Shown here in pieces: positions 1 to 9,281 of a DNA stretch of 64,000 nt. A program made the translations under genes and the position numbers. The notes beneath the pieces were generated by a model that searched no databases, was not told the origin of the DNA, and worked only from the letters and a program-made list of their open reading frames with translations. Source of the DNA: Pseudomonas graminis (GTDB lineage Bacteria; Pseudomonadota; Gammaproteobacteria; Pseudomonadales; Pseudomonadaceae); NCBI RefSeq assembly GCF_004364335.1, contig NZ_SOCR01000001.1, positions 372,001-436,000 of the forward strand, in the 5' to 3' direction. Positions within the stretch are counted from its first letter, which is position 1; every line of letters starts with the position of its first letter.

Positions 1-714
1 CAGGCCGGCGACCACCGACAGGTCATGGGTGATCCAGATCAGCGAGGTGCCCTGCTCGCGCACCAGCTTCTGCACCTCGCTGAGGATCTGCGCCTGAATG
101 GTCACATCCAGCGCCGTGGTCGGCTCGTCGGCGATGATCAAGTCCGGGGCATGCAGCAACGCAATGGCAATCGCCACTCGCTGGCGCATGCCGCCGGACA
201 GTTGGTGCGGGTAGGCACGCAGGCGTTCTTCCGGGCTGGGAATGCCCATCAGCGCCAGGGTTCGACCGGCATGGGCGCGGGCTTCGCGTTTGCTGACGGT
301 ACGATGGGCACGGACGGCCTCGATCATTTGCGTGTCAACCCGCAGCACCGGGTTCAGGGTCATCATCGGGTCCTGAAAAATCATGGCGATGCGGTTGCCC
401 TGCAGTTCCCGCAAGCCGGCTGCGCTGAGCTGCGTCAGGTCACGCCCCTTGAAGAGCACCTGACCGCCGCTGATCCGGCCAGGCGCATCAACCAGGCCGA
501 GGATGGAAAAGCCAGTGACCGACTTGCCCGAACCGGACTCCCCCACCAGACCGAGAATACGGCCGGGCGCGACCCGCAATGACACGTCGCGCACCGCCGG
601 CAACACGCCCGCGCGGGTGTAGAACGAGGTGCACAGATTGCGCACCTCCAGCGTTGGCGTTTGCGTTGGCGCTTGTGTGGACATGGCAGCCGCATTGCGT
701 TCGGGCAGGCTCAT
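1..714 (-). CDS. Peptide-type ABC transporter ATP-binding protein (DppD/OppD-like), 3' end beyond window
   Basis: Cytoplasmic ATPase expected to power the two permeases encoded just upstream. The visible 238 codons include a Walker A motif (GESGSGKS, about residues 58-65), an ABC signature starting LSGGMRQ, and a switch region with [11 protein letters not shown] at the window edge. The start is chosen at the ATG whose first base is 714, because it overlaps the TGA of the preceding permease in an ATGA junction. A second in-frame ATG lies ten codons in. The C-terminal part, which in this family carries an oligopeptide-transporter-specific tail, lies outside the window. Family assignment is solid; the substrate is not shown by the sequence. 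Confidence 0.9.
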   Translation of the reverse strand, partial: MSLPERNAAAMSTQAPTQTPTLEVRNLCTSFYTRAGVLPAVRDVSLRVAPGRILGLVGESGSGKSVTGFSILGLVDAPGRISGGQVLFKGRDLTQLSAAGLRELQGNRIAMIFQDPMMTLNPVLRVDTQMIEAVRAHRTVSKREARAHAGRTLALMGIPSPEERLRAYPHQLSGGMRQRVAIAIALLHAPDLIIADEPTTALDVTIQAQILSEVQKLVREQGTSLIWITHDLSVVAGL

Positions 715-1631
715 CGCAGCAACCTCGGGTTGAGGACATCGCGCAGACGGTCGCCCACTAGATTGATCGCGACGATGGTGATCAACAGTGCCAGGCCGGG
801 AAACAGGCTGATCCAGTACTCGTTGCTGAGCATGTATTGAAAGCCGTTGGCGATCAGCAGCCCCAATGACGGCTCAGTGACCGGCACGCCCAGGCCGAGA
901 AACGACAGGGTCGCTTCCAGCGTGATCGCCCGGGCAATCTGCAGCGCGCCGATGACAATCAACGGCGGCAGGCAGTTGGGCAGAATGTGGCCGACGACAA
1001 TGCGCCACGGTCCGATGCCCTGGCCGCGTGCGGCATCCACGTATTCGCGGCGGCTTTCGGTCAGGGCCTGGCCCCGCGCGGTGCGAGCGTAGTACGCCCA
1101 TTCCAGCAAAATCAGTGTGAGCATGACGTTGCCTACGCCTTTGCCCAGCCACGCCAGAATCATCAGCGCCATGAGAATCACCGGGAACGACAGCAGCAGG
1201 TCCACCAGCCGCATCAGCAAGGCGTCCAGCCAGCCGCCGACGTAGGCCGAGACCAGCCCGACCAGGGTGCCGATGACTGCCGCGATCAGCGCCGAGCCGA
1301 TGCCGACCCACAGGCTGATGCGCAGCCCGTACAGGATCGCCGACACCAGATCGCGGCCCTGCCCATCGGTGCCCAGCCAATAGGTGTAACCGCTGTCCAT
1401 GTTGGCGCTGCCCGGTGCGAGCCGCGCATCCAGCACGTTCAGTTGCATGAGGTCGTAGGGGTTTTGCACCACGATCCACGGTGCCAGCACCGCCACCAGC
1501 ATGATCAGCACAAGCACCAGCAAGCCGACGACAGCGGTGGGCGAACTGATGAATTCGAGAACGACGCGGCGCCAGGGTGATTGCGCCTGCAGGCCAACGT
1601 GGGACGGGACCGGTTTGGAAGCGGCGTTCAT
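711..1631 (-). CDS. Peptide-type ABC transporter permease (DppC-like)
   Basis: Inner-membrane permease of 306 aa, normal for DppC/OppC. It has an N-terminal membrane segment after about 25 residues, then a periplasmic stretch with the family motif YWLGTDGQGRD, then a bundle of about five membrane helices. The cytoplasmic coupling loop EYVDAARGQG (EAA motif) is clear. It overlaps the upstream DppB-like gene and the downstream ATPase gene by 4 bp each, so the genes are probably translationally coupled. Peptides are the default guess. Relatives also carry nickel, opines or sulfur compounds, and the linked flavoprotein leaves the substrate open. Confidence 0.92.
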   Translation of the reverse strand: MNAASKPVPSHVGLQAQSPWRRVVLEFISSPTAVVGLLVLVLIMLVAVLAPWIVVQNPYDLMQLNVLDARLAPGSANMDSGYTYWLGTDGQGRDLVSAILYGLRISLWVGIGSALIAAVIGTLVGLVSAYVGGWLDALLMRLVDLLLSFPVILMALMILAWLGKGVGNVMLTLILLEWAYYARTARGQALTESRREYVDAARGQGIGPWRIVVGHILPNCLPPLIVIGALQIARAITLEATLSFLGLGVPVTEPSLGLLIANGFQYMLSNEYWISLFPGLALLITIVAINLVGDRLRDVLNPRLLR

Positions 1632-2602
1632 CGCGAGCCCTCCACACGAACCCGGGGATCGAGCAGGTAATACAGGCCATCGACGATCAGGTTAAGCACC
1701 ACGAAAATCACCACCACGACCATCAGATAAGCCACCACCACCGGGCGATCCAGCATGTTGATGCTGTCCAGAATCAACTTGCCGGCGCCGGGCCAGGAGA
1801 AAATGCTTTCGGTGACCACCGCGTACGCGATGGTCGAACCCAGCTCCATCGCCAGGACCGTCACCACCGGAATCATGGTGTTGCGCATGACGTGCATGCA
1901 CATCACCCGCATCGGCGAAAGCCCTTTGGCCCGGGCGAACTTGACGAACTCCTGGGGCAGCACTTCGCGCACACCGGCGCGAGTCAGGCGCAGCACCAGC
2001 GAGATTTTGAACAGCGCCAGGTTCAACGCCGGCAGCAGCAGGTGCTGCAGGCCATCAAGGGTCAGCCACGACCATTGCACGCCAAACAGCTCACGGGTTT
2101 CGCCACGGCCACTGGCCGGCAGCCAGCCCAGCTTGATCGAGAACAGCATGATCATCATCAGCGCGACCCAGAACGCCGGCAGCGAGAAGCCGACGATGCT
2201 GGCGGCCATCATCATTCGCGACAGCGGGTGATCCGGGTAGGTGCCGGCAAACATGCCCAGGGGCACGCCGATCACCACCGCCAGGAACAGTGCGCAGAAC
2301 GCCAGTTCGAAGGTGGCCGGCAGGCGCTGCAGAATCAGGCGCATGGCGTCTTCGTGATAAACGAAGCTCTGACCAAGATTGCCGTGCACTGCGCCCTTGA
2401 GAAAAATCAGGTACTGCTCCCACAGCGGCTTGTCGAGACCGAGATGAGCGATGGCTTGCAGGCGCTCGGCCTGATTGAGGTCTTCGCCCACCAAAATGTC
2501 CATCGGGTTGCCGATGGCATTGAGGCCGACGAACACCACCAGGGTCATCAGCAACACCACCAGGAACGACTGAGTCAGTCGCCGCAGCGTCCAGCCGATC
2601 AT
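1628..2602 (-). CDS. Peptide-type ABC transporter permease (DppB-like)
   Basis: Inner-membrane permease that would pair with the DppC-like protein. From the chosen start it is about 324 aa, usual for the family. The N-terminus MIGWTLRRL leads into the first membrane segment, and a long periplasmic loop contains LGLDKPLWEQYL and GNLGQSF, both typical of DppB. The coupling loop EFVKFARAKGLSP is present. I chose the start at 2602 because it forms an ATGA overlap with the flavoprotein stop; the frame also opens 13 codons earlier. No periplasmic binding protein is visible in this part of the operon, so it may lie beyond the left edge. Confidence 0.92.
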   Translation of the reverse strand: MIGWTLRRLTQSFLVVLLMTLVVFVGLNAIGNPMDILVGEDLNQAERLQAIAHLGLDKPLWEQYLIFLKGAVHGNLGQSFVYHEDAMRLILQRLPATFELAFCALFLAVVIGVPLGMFAGTYPDHPLSRMMMAASIVGFSLPAFWVALMMIMLFSIKLGWLPASGRGETRELFGVQWSWLTLDGLQHLLLPALNLALFKISLVLRLTRAGVREVLPQEFVKFARAKGLSPMRVMCMHVMRNTMIPVVTVLAMELGSTIAYAVVTESIFSWPGAGKLILDSINMLDRPVVVAYLMVVVVIFVVLNLIVDGLYYLLDPRVRVEGSR

Positions 2603-4059
2603 CGAAGCAACTCGTCGGCGGTTGGTTGTCCCGCTACCCACTCGTCACCGAACAGCTCGGGGTCGGCGTAGTTGCGCATGGCGTCGAAGTGCACCTCGAC
2701 GTCCTCGACGAACAGCTGACCGATCAGCGCCTGGGCCAACCGCTTAGCCCCTTCGCTGATGGCCGGAATGTCGCCGGACACCGCGCCAAAGCTGAGCGCC
2801 GCCGGGTAACTGAAGCAGTGAATATGGTTGAGGCCGGGACAGGCGCCGGGGCTCTTTTCCTGGAATTCGAAGCACGTACCCAGATCGGGAAGCTCCGCCA
2901 GTTCGGCATCGCTCTCCCCTGCGGGCGGCACATAACGGTCGCGCCAGACGCGGACGTGGTAGGCGAACGGTGCGAACTCCGGGCGCTGCTGAAAGTGCGT
3001 GCGAAAACCGGTGGCGAACACCACAAAGTCGGCCTCGATGCGTGCGGTCGGTGTGTTCAGCCACACGCCGCCCACTGGATTCTGCTCGACCGAAACCACC
3101 GGACTGTTGAGCAGGAACCGCGCACGACCGGAGCCGGAGACGCGCAATGTGCTGCCCCGTGGCGGCGGCACCTGCTGGGTATTGAGGTAATTGCGGATGC
3201 GCCACTTCCAGGCATCCGGCAGACGCCAGTAGCCATGGGTCATGCCCGGGTTGCCAGCGCCTTTGCCCTTGTTGATGCGCGGCAGCTCGGCACGACGAAT
3301 CAGCAGGTCCACCTTGCTCGCGCCCGATTCAAGTGCAGTCGCGGCGCTGTCCATCGCCGATGCCCCGCCGCCGACCACGGCCACACGCTTGCCCTCGAAC
3401 CACGCAGGCTGGAGGCCGTCCGCCGAATGGGCCCAGAGCGTGCGCGGCAGTGTGTGGGCGAAATCCGGCACCCACGGCCCGCCGAGGCCGTCCCGTCCGG
3501 TGGCGAGCACCACATGGCGTGCGCGCAAATGCAGGGTGTGGCCGGCAGTTTCGATGTCCAGCTCGACCAGCCCGTCGGCACGCGGCGCCACATGGCTGAC
3601 CCTGTGTTCATTGCGCACGTCCAGGGCCAGGACCTTGCGGTACCAGCGCAGGTATTCAGCCCATTGCAGGCGCGGAATCTTGTCCAGCGCCGCCCAGCCT
3701 TCGCTGCCGAACTGAGCCTCGTACCAGGCCCGAAACGTCAACGCCGGCAGGCCAAGGGCCGGGCCGGTGAGTTGTTTGGGCGAGCGCAGGGTTTCCATTC
3801 GCGCCGTCGTCGCCCAAGGCCCCTCGAAACCGGCTGGCGCCTGATCGAACACCACTGCGGCCACACCGGCATGTTTCAGCTCCGCCGCCAGGGCCAGGCC
3901 GGCCATGCCGCCGCCGATGATCGCCACGTCCAGCACCGGCGCACCTTCGCTGTAAACGGGTTTGACCCATGGGCTGGCTGGCAGATCAAGCCAGGTCAGG
4001 TCCTGTTGCAGACGGCTTTCCAGTGCGGCAAGACCTGAGGGAATCAGCGTGTCAAACAT
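2599..4059 (-). CDS. FAD-dependent monooxygenase-like NAD(P)-binding oxidoreductase
   Basis: Predicted soluble flavoprotein of 486 aa from this start. An FAD-binding Rossmann motif, AIIGGGMAGLALA, lies near the N-terminus. A second dinucleotide motif, VAVVGGGASAMDSA, occurs mid-protein, as in class B-type flavin monooxygenases and related SidA/YUC-like enzymes. FATGFRTHF matches the ATG-type motif near the end of these proteins. An in-frame ATG at 4140 would add 27 unlikely-looking residues, so the ATG at 4059 is preferred. The gene heads an operon with peptide-type permeases, suggesting it oxidises or uses the imported compound; that is inference. Confidence 0.82.
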   Translation of the reverse strand: MFDTLIPSGLAALESRLQQDLTWLDLPASPWVKPVYSEGAPVLDVAIIGGGMAGLALAAELKHAGVAAVVFDQAPAGFEGPWATTARMETLRSPKQLTGPALGLPALTFRAWYEAQFGSEGWAALDKIPRLQWAEYLRWYRKVLALDVRNEHRVSHVAPRADGLVELDIETAGHTLHLRARHVVLATGRDGLGGPWVPDFAHTLPRTLWAHSADGLQPAWFEGKRVAVVGGGASAMDSAATALESGASKVDLLIRRAELPRINKGKGAGNPGMTHGYWRLPDAWKWRIRNYLNTQQVPPPRGSTLRVSGSGRARFLLNSPVVSVEQNPVGGVWLNTPTARIEADFVVFATGFRTHFQQRPEFAPFAYHVRVWRDRYVPPAGESDAELAELPDLGTCFEFQEKSPGACPGLNHIHCFSYPAALSFGAVSGDIPAISEGAKRLAQALIGQLFVEDVEVHFDAMRNYADPELFGDEWVAGQPTADELLR

Positions 4060-4250
4060 CGGGAGTACTCGGGAATCGATCGGGTGATGCTGGATGTTGA
4101 ATTCAAGAAACGTTCCAGAACTGTCGAATAATGAATTCATAACTGCTTTGAATGCTTAATCCGAATACTAAAAGCCACTCCTTATTCTCGCAACGCGCAA
4201 AAAAGCATATCGATATAGCTAAACGTAGGATGAGTGTCCGCTATGCCGCC

Positions 4251-4542
4251 CTCCCGGCTACAGCAGGTCCTACAGGAATCTGGGTCATTGCGAAGTCGCT
4301 GCGTCGTACGCGGAAATGTAGGACCGGCTTCAGCCGGGAAGAGGCCAGTGCATCCGACACATCAATAGCGCCAATGACGCACCCTTCCCGGCTAAAGCCG
4401 GTCCCACTGGGGTTATGCGTTGTTACACATTCATGCGCCGAGCGCAGAATTGTGGGACCGGCTTCAGCCGGGAAGAGGCCAGTACACCCGACACATCTAT
4501 AGCGCCAATGACGCACCCTTCCCGGCTACAGCCGGTCCCACA
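4251..4542. repeat. Cluster of five REP palindromes
   Basis: Five copies of the Pseudomonas REP core alternate in orientation: a degenerate one at 4251-4273, then 4318-4342, 4384-4409, 4451-4475 and 4516-4542. Each is a GGACCGGCTT(C/A)AGCCGG-type palindrome. They fill the space between the flavoprotein operon and the LysR gene. The inverted pairs would form strong hairpins in RNA and DNA. I see no protein-coding gene between 4141 and 4594. Confidence 0.9.
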
Positions 4543-4597
4543 AGAAGTGTTCCAACCGACTCACATGGGGCGCGCCCGAGATTTCCCTGCGGGTGAT

Positions 4598-5548
4598 CTA
4601 TTCCGCATAAATGCTCTGCAGCAGCGCATCGTGTGCACTGGCCTCGTGCATGAGCATGTCCGGAAGCAGTTGTCTGGCCGAGCGGGCGATTTCCTCGATC
4701 AGTGCCTGGGCAACATCTGACAGCGGGTGGGCGAACGCGGAGATCAGGCCGAAGAAGAAGGGAATATTGCAGGCGATAGGCCGCACCACCACACCTTCCA
4801 CCGGAACACCCATCGCGGTAAACGGGTCCACCAGCGCAATGCCCAGCCCGGCCCGGGCCATCTGCATGGCGATCAGCGAGGTATTGGTGTCGAGCATACG
4901 CGGCGTTCCACCTCCAGCGTCGGCAAAGGCCTTGTCGATGCGTCGGCGGAAGCGGTAGGGGTTGGCCATGGTCACCAGCGTTTGCTGAGACAGCAGCTCC
5001 ATCGACAGCGCGTCATGACGCGCCAGTTCGGAATCCGCTCGAAGCACTGCCAAACAGGGCGCTTCGCCGATCCAGTGGATGTCCAGGCCGCGATGCTCCA
5101 GCGGCAGGCTGACCGCGCCCAGGTCCATGGTCTTGGATAACACCGCCTGGACCACGTTCTCCGGCGACATGCTTTGCAGCTGCACCTGCTGCGGCCGCAG
5201 ATGCTCGGGCAAACGCGCCAGCGCAGCGGGCAGCAGCCCCGCCGCCAGCGCCGAAATCGCCACCAGCTTGATCTGATGGTTTTCCTCTTGGGCAATATGC
5301 GCAGCGCGCTGGCGAATGTTGCGGATACCCAGCAGCGCGCTCTCGACCTCGCCGTACATCATGAACGCCTTGTGGGTCGGCGTGACTTTCGGGCCGCTGC
5401 GCTCGAACAACGCGAACCCCAGTTCCTGCTCCAGCTCCTGAATGACCCGCGTAACCGAAGGCTGCGAGCGGCCCAGCATCTTGCCGGCGGCAGTGACACT
5501 CCCTGCGGACATCACCGCCGCAAATGCTTCCAGTTGACGCAGATCCAT
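4598..5548 (-). CDS. LysR-family transcriptional regulator
   Basis: DNA-binding regulator of 316 aa. The N-terminal winged helix-turn-helix is typical: MDLRQLEAFAAVMSAGSVT, then SQPSVTRVIQELEQELGF. The remainder is a periplasmic-binding-protein-like effector domain. It is divergent from the HDO/methyltransferase operon with about 290 bp between the starts, the usual layout for a LysR protein controlling its neighbour. The effector and target are not known from the sequence. The peptide-transport operon on the other side is separated by REPs and is a less likely target. Confidence 0.93.
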   Translation of the reverse strand: MDLRQLEAFAAVMSAGSVTAAGKMLGRSQPSVTRVIQELEQELGFALFERSGPKVTPTHKAFMMYGEVESALLGIRNIRQRAAHIAQEENHQIKLVAISALAAGLLPAALARLPEHLRPQQVQLQSMSPENVVQAVLSKTMDLGAVSLPLEHRGLDIHWIGEAPCLAVLRADSELARHDALSMELLSQQTLVTMANPYRFRRRIDKAFADAGGGTPRMLDTNTSLIAMQMARAGLGIALVDPFTAMGVPVEGVVVRPIACNIPFFFGLISAFAHPLSDVAQALIEEIARSARQLLPDMLMHEASAHDALLQSIYAE

Positions 5549-5840
5549 AAAAAGAGCCTTACCACAGGGTTAATGAAGACTGCGCGCAACCCGCGAGGCC
5601 GCGGGTTCGCGAGTGGCCGAAGTCTACACGGTGAGGCGAAAACGGCGCGAGGTCGTCTATCCGACCCTCGGTACGGGGCCGGTCCTTGTACGATCCTGAA
5701 TCCAGTGATCGTCATTTGAGTACAGATCCCGGCCATTCATCCGCCACGGGTGTCGATCATCGACTGACCTGCAACCCGATGGAATTTTCCCGAACCGCCT
5801 CCCTCTGACCTACATATCAAGAAAAGTCAGCAGGCTACCC

Positions 5841-7196
5841 ATGACCTCTTTACAGCTACTTTCCGAGCGTTCTGCCACGGCGCATGTATCCACAGGCGCC
5901 CACTACTCGTTGTACTCCCGTCTGCTGCGCGGACAGGTGGACGCTGAGCGGGATAACGTCCGTGATTTTCTCCAGGACCAACTGGAGATGGCGAAAACGC
6001 TGCCGTCAAACCTGCCTGCTGACCTGAACGACCTGTCCTCATGGGTGGCCAGCAACAGTCATTCCGTGGCCGAGCAATATGGTGTCTATCTGCAAGAACG
6101 CCGCGCCGGCGGACCCCGGAAGTTTTTCACCAACAAGGCTCACGCGCTGTATTTCCTGCAAAGCGTTGCGCCGAGCAAGCTGGTGGATGGCGCCTGGTTA
6201 TACGGCACGGTCAGACATGCCAATGACTGGCGCTATCACGGCCTGATCCGCACCTACCTCGAAGAATTGGGCGACGGTGAGCCTGCGCTGAACCACGTCG
6301 TGCTGTACCGCAATCTGCTCACCGAACACGATTGCGCGCCCATTGCGCCGCTCGACGATGCGCTCTATCTGCAGGGCGCCATTCAGCTGGGTCTCGGCCA
6401 TTTGAGCGACGAGTTCCTGCCGGAAATCCTTGGCTATAACCTCGGTTATGAACAGCTACCACTGCACCTTCTGATCACGTCGTTCGAGTTGAGTGAGCTG
6501 GGCATCGACCCGTATTACTTCACCCTGCACGTGACCATCGACAACGCCAGTTCGGGCCACGCCCACAAGGCCGTGGAGGCCGTGCTGGATCTGTTGCCGA
6601 ACGACGACAGTAAGGGTGCATTTCTCCAGCGTCTGCGCGCGGGTTACCTGCTCAACGATCTTGGCATTGGTTCGACGGACATCGTCCGCGCATTCGATCT
6701 GGAAGAAGAAGTGGTCTCGATGCTGGAGACCAAAAGCACCTTCGGCCAGCACATGCACTCCGATTACTGCCGCCTTGAAGGCCGCACCATCAACGACTGG
6801 CTCGCCACCCCTGGCCAAAGCCGTCAGCTGCTGAGCGCGCTGGAAGATCGCGGCTGGATCAAGCGCAATCAAGACCCGCAGGACAGCCGTTTCTGGCAAC
6901 TGATCGACGGTCCCGGCGCCGTGATGTTCGGCGTGTTCAGCGGCTATGAAATGCAGCTATTGAAGGACTGGATCGCCGGAGACTGGCAGGCGTCGGAGCC
7001 AGGCAACCCTTTCCGCACCCGCTTTCGCCGCCGCCCTGTGGCAGCAACCGACATCGCACAGCCACGCAACGTCCCTGCCCTGTCGTTCGAGAAACTGGTC
7101 GAGCTGATCGCTCCCGATTCCCATCCGACGCCCGAAGGTCTGGCGGCTACTCGAATCTATGCTCGCCAGCTGGCGCAAGGAAGCCTGACACGATGA
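5841..7196 (+). CDS. Heme-oxygenase-like diiron (HDO) family protein
   Basis: Predicted soluble iron-dependent oxidase or oxygenase of 451 aa, resembling the iron-containing redox enzyme (Haem_oxygenas_2) group that includes SznF, UndA and BesC relatives. The candidate ligand set is visible. E142 and H152 lie ten residues apart in EELGDGEPALNH, as in SznF E215/H225, and H230 and D234 sit in HVTID. Extra candidates are E195, E204 and H240 (SGHAHKAVEAV). It is longer than single-domain HDOs, with about 100 residues before the first ligand and 200 after the last. It overlaps the methyltransferase gene by 4 bp. Substrate and product are unknown. Confidence 0.75.
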   Translation: MTSLQLLSERSATAHVSTGAHYSLYSRLLRGQVDAERDNVRDFLQDQLEMAKTLPSNLPADLNDLSSWVASNSHSVAEQYGVYLQERRAGGPRKFFTNKAHALYFLQSVAPSKLVDGAWLYGTVRHANDWRYHGLIRTYLEELGDGEPALNHVVLYRNLLTEHDCAPIAPLDDALYLQGAIQLGLGHLSDEFLPEILGYNLGYEQLPLHLLITSFELSELGIDPYYFTLHVTIDNASSGHAHKAVEAVLDLLPNDDSKGAFLQRLRAGYLLNDLGIGSTDIVRAFDLEEEVVSMLETKSTFGQHMHSDYCRLEGRTINDWLATPGQSRQLLSALEDRGWIKRNQDPQDSRFWQLIDGPGAVMFGVFSGYEMQLLKDWIAGDWQASEPGNPFRTRFRRRPVAATDIAQPRNVPALSFEKLVELIAPDSHPTPEGLAATRIYARQLAQGSLTR

Positions 7197-8179
7197 ACCT
7201 GCAGACATTGCCTGAGCCAACACTCGATACCCCGGAAACAAACGACGAAGGCCACGACCTGGCGCTGCTGCAATTGGGCCAGCGCCTCCAGGCCGCTGGC
7301 TATCGCTTTACGACGGTCACACCGTTGACCCATCAGCGGGTCAACGGGCGTGAGCAAAACCGCAAGGCCCGCAGCCTGCGCGACGTCTTCGGCTGGAGCC
7401 GCCCCTTCGAGACCGGCCTGCTGGACGAAGCCGAGCTCGAAGGGTTGCTCGCCGCCGGTGTGCTGCGTGCCCATGCCGGCATGTGGGCCAGTGAAGTGCG
7501 TTGGTCGAGCCTTGATGACTTGATGTTCGTCCACTCCGCCTTCCCCACCGTGGCCCACGATTCGGTGTTTTTCGGCCCCGACACTTATCGTTTTGCCCAA
7601 GCCATTGATGAGCACCTGCGCACGTCGACGCACCCGATTCGCACCGCCGTGGACATCGGCTGCGGCAGTGGCGTCGGCGCGATCCTGATTGGCCGGGCCC
7701 GCCGGGATGCCAGTGTGCTGGCGGTGGACATCAACCCCACTGCCCTGCGCTTTACCGCCGTCAACGCGTCGCTGGCCAAGGCCGACAACGTTGTGGCCTA
7801 CCACAGCGACATTCTGGCGGGGACCACCGGCGAGTTCGACTTGATCGTCGCCAACCCGCCGTACATGAAGGACACACAGGAACGCGCCTACCGCCACGGG
7901 GGCGAGCAGCTGGGTTCCGAGCTGTCCGTACGCATCCTGGCACGAGCCATCGAACGCCTGGCGCCGGGCGGCAGCGTGTTGTTGTACACCGGCGCGCCGT
8001 CAGTGGACGGGGTTGACCTCTTCCTGGAGCAGGCGCGCAAACTTGTCGACCGTCCCGACCTCGCCTGGTCCTACCGCGAGATGGACCCTGACGTGTTCGG
8101 TGAAGAACTGGAAACGGAGACTTATCAGGCAGCGGACCGCATCGCTGCGGTAGTGCTGACGGTCACGCGGATTCAGTGA
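7193..8179 (+). CDS. Class I SAM-dependent methyltransferase with NPPY motif
   Basis: Cytoplasmic methyltransferase of 328 aa. Motif I is VDIGCGSGVGA at about residues 152-162, the ribose-binding acidic residue follows in LAVDINPTA, and the catalytic IVANPPYM motif has its Asn at about 221. NPPY marks methyl transfer to an amide or exocyclic amine nitrogen, as in PrmC/HemK and RlmG. A helical N-terminal domain of about 140 aa precedes it, like a substrate-recognition domain. It starts inside the end of the HDO gene (ATGA), and its stop overlaps the next GTG. The coupling suggests a joint pathway with the HDO protein rather than a housekeeping rRNA or release-factor role, but this is not proven. 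Confidence 0.85.
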   Translation: MNLQTLPEPTLDTPETNDEGHDLALLQLGQRLQAAGYRFTTVTPLTHQRVNGREQNRKARSLRDVFGWSRPFETGLLDEAELEGLLAAGVLRAHAGMWASEVRWSSLDDLMFVHSAFPTVAHDSVFFGPDTYRFAQAIDEHLRTSTHPIRTAVDIGCGSGVGAILIGRARRDASVLAVDINPTALRFTAVNASLAKADNVVAYHSDILAGTTGEFDLIVANPPYMKDTQERAYRHGGEQLGSELSVRILARAIERLAPGGSVLLYTGAPSVDGVDLFLEQARKLVDRPDLAWSYREMDPDVFGEELETETYQAADRIAAVVLTVTRIQ

Positions 8180-8493
8180 AGTATCCGACCACGCCGGACG
8201 GACGTTATTTCGTCGTCAAGGGCCAGCTATGGCGCTGCAGTAACCCGGCCCTTGGTGTGGAGCAGCGGCAGGAGTGGGTCAATGCGTTGATGAAGGCGCG
8301 GCAAGCCGTCAAGTTCGCGAAGCGCACCGAGGATGTCGGCGCGCTCAAGTCGGCTCGCGCTTCAGTCAATGAAGCGAAGATCGCCTTGGGTGAGCGCGGT
8401 CCGGTGTGGTGGTCGGACGGTGCAGCGGACTTCAATCGCCACAAGGCTGTTAACACGCCCTATCGGGAATGGTTTGAGTCACTGCAAGCGTGA
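8176..8493 (+). CDS. Small conserved-looking protein of unknown function, third gene of HDO operon
   Basis: A 105-aa basic, probably soluble protein starting with GTG at 8176; the junction GTGA overlaps the methyltransferase stop. It begins MKYPTTPDGRYFVVKGQLWR and has a helical Lys/Arg/Ala-rich middle with two similar ARASVNEAK/ARQAVKFAK helices. It then has a GPVWWSDGAADFNRHK stretch rich in aromatic and charged residues. No signal peptide or membrane segment is visible. I do not recognise a function. Tight coupling suggests expression with the two enzymes, although proteins of this kind may also occur alone. Confidence 0.7.
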   Translation: MKYPTTPDGRYFVVKGQLWRCSNPALGVEQRQEWVNALMKARQAVKFAKRTEDVGALKSARASVNEAKIALGERGPVWWSDGAADFNRHKAVNTPYREWFESLQA

Positions 8494-8631
8494 GTTGTGA
8501 CTGAATCAAGACGGGCGAAAGATGACCTGTCAGCGGCTCCTTATTAAATTCGCTGAACGATTAATGGGTTCATTGCGTCGGAATTAGTACGGGCACTCAA
8601 GCCACGTCAAGGACAGAAGAGGAACTTCACT

Positions 8632-9147
8632 ATGGCAAATCTTATTCAGACTTCCGCACTCGCATTGTTGATGGCCATCGGCAGCCAAGGTGCGTTCGCT
8701 GCTCAAGACAATGATGACTTTGTCGAAGATGCATCCGCCAAAGGTGTGGCAGAAGTTGAGGCCGGCAAACTTGCGCTGGAAAAAGGCAGTTCTGCGGACG
8801 TTAAAGCGTTCGCTGAAATGATGGTTAAAGATCACACCGCCGCTAACACCAAATTGAAGGGCATTGCTGACAGCAAGAAGCTGGAAGTGTCTGACAACGC
8901 CATGCTCCTGGACAAAGCGAAAGCCATGATCCTTGAGCTGCGCAGTTCGAAGTCGTTTGATCAGGCGTATGCGAACAACCAGGTTGTCGCCCATGAAAAA
9001 ACCATCGAGCTGTTCAAGAAGGAAGCTGCCGAGGGCAAAGACGCTGATCTGAAGGCGTTCGCGACCGCGACCCTGCCGAAGCTGGAAGAGCACCTGACCC
9101 ACGCCAAGGCCTTGGCCAAAGCACACGGCGGTGACGCTGCCAAGTAA
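8632..9147 (+). CDS. Exported DUF4142-type protein
   Basis: Predicted periplasmic or exported protein of 171 aa. A signal peptide ends at about residue 23 (QGAFA then AQDND). The mature part is a helical domain with ASAKGVAEVEAGKLA, VKAFAEMMVKDH and HEKTIELFKKEA, the pattern of DUF4142, a ferritin-like helical bundle fold. Such proteins are often stress-induced in Pseudomonas, and the neighbouring genes also look like stress genes. Biochemical role unknown. A rho-independent terminator follows. Confidence 0.85.
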   Translation: MANLIQTSALALLMAIGSQGAFAAQDNDDFVEDASAKGVAEVEAGKLALEKGSSADVKAFAEMMVKDHTAANTKLKGIADSKKLEVSDNAMLLDKAKAMILELRSSKSFDQAYANNQVVAHEKTIELFKKEAAEGKDADLKAFATATLPKLEEHLTHAKALAKAHGGDAAK

Positions 9148-9193
9148 TTCGGCCGGTGCCTGTCACAGGCTGATCCGAAGGTTTAGTTGAGAG

Positions 9194-9222
9194 AGGCAGG
9201 GTGTAGATACCCTGCCTTTTTC
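9194..9222 (+). terminator. Rho-independent terminator after DUF4142 gene
   Basis: GGCAGGGT pairs with ACCCTGCC around a short loop and is followed by a run of five T. It lies about 50 bp after the DUF4142 stop. Confidence 0.9.
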
Positions 9223-9281
9223 ATATCTGTCAGAGTGTCTTCATGCGACACACGCCCGCCCCTTAGTACGTGAGGCACGAC

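Noticed and set aside
1577..2671. A 364-codon plus-strand open frame rich in His, Gln and Arg
   Set aside because: It is antisense to the DppB-like permease gene; the composition is typical of a reversed membrane-protein gene.
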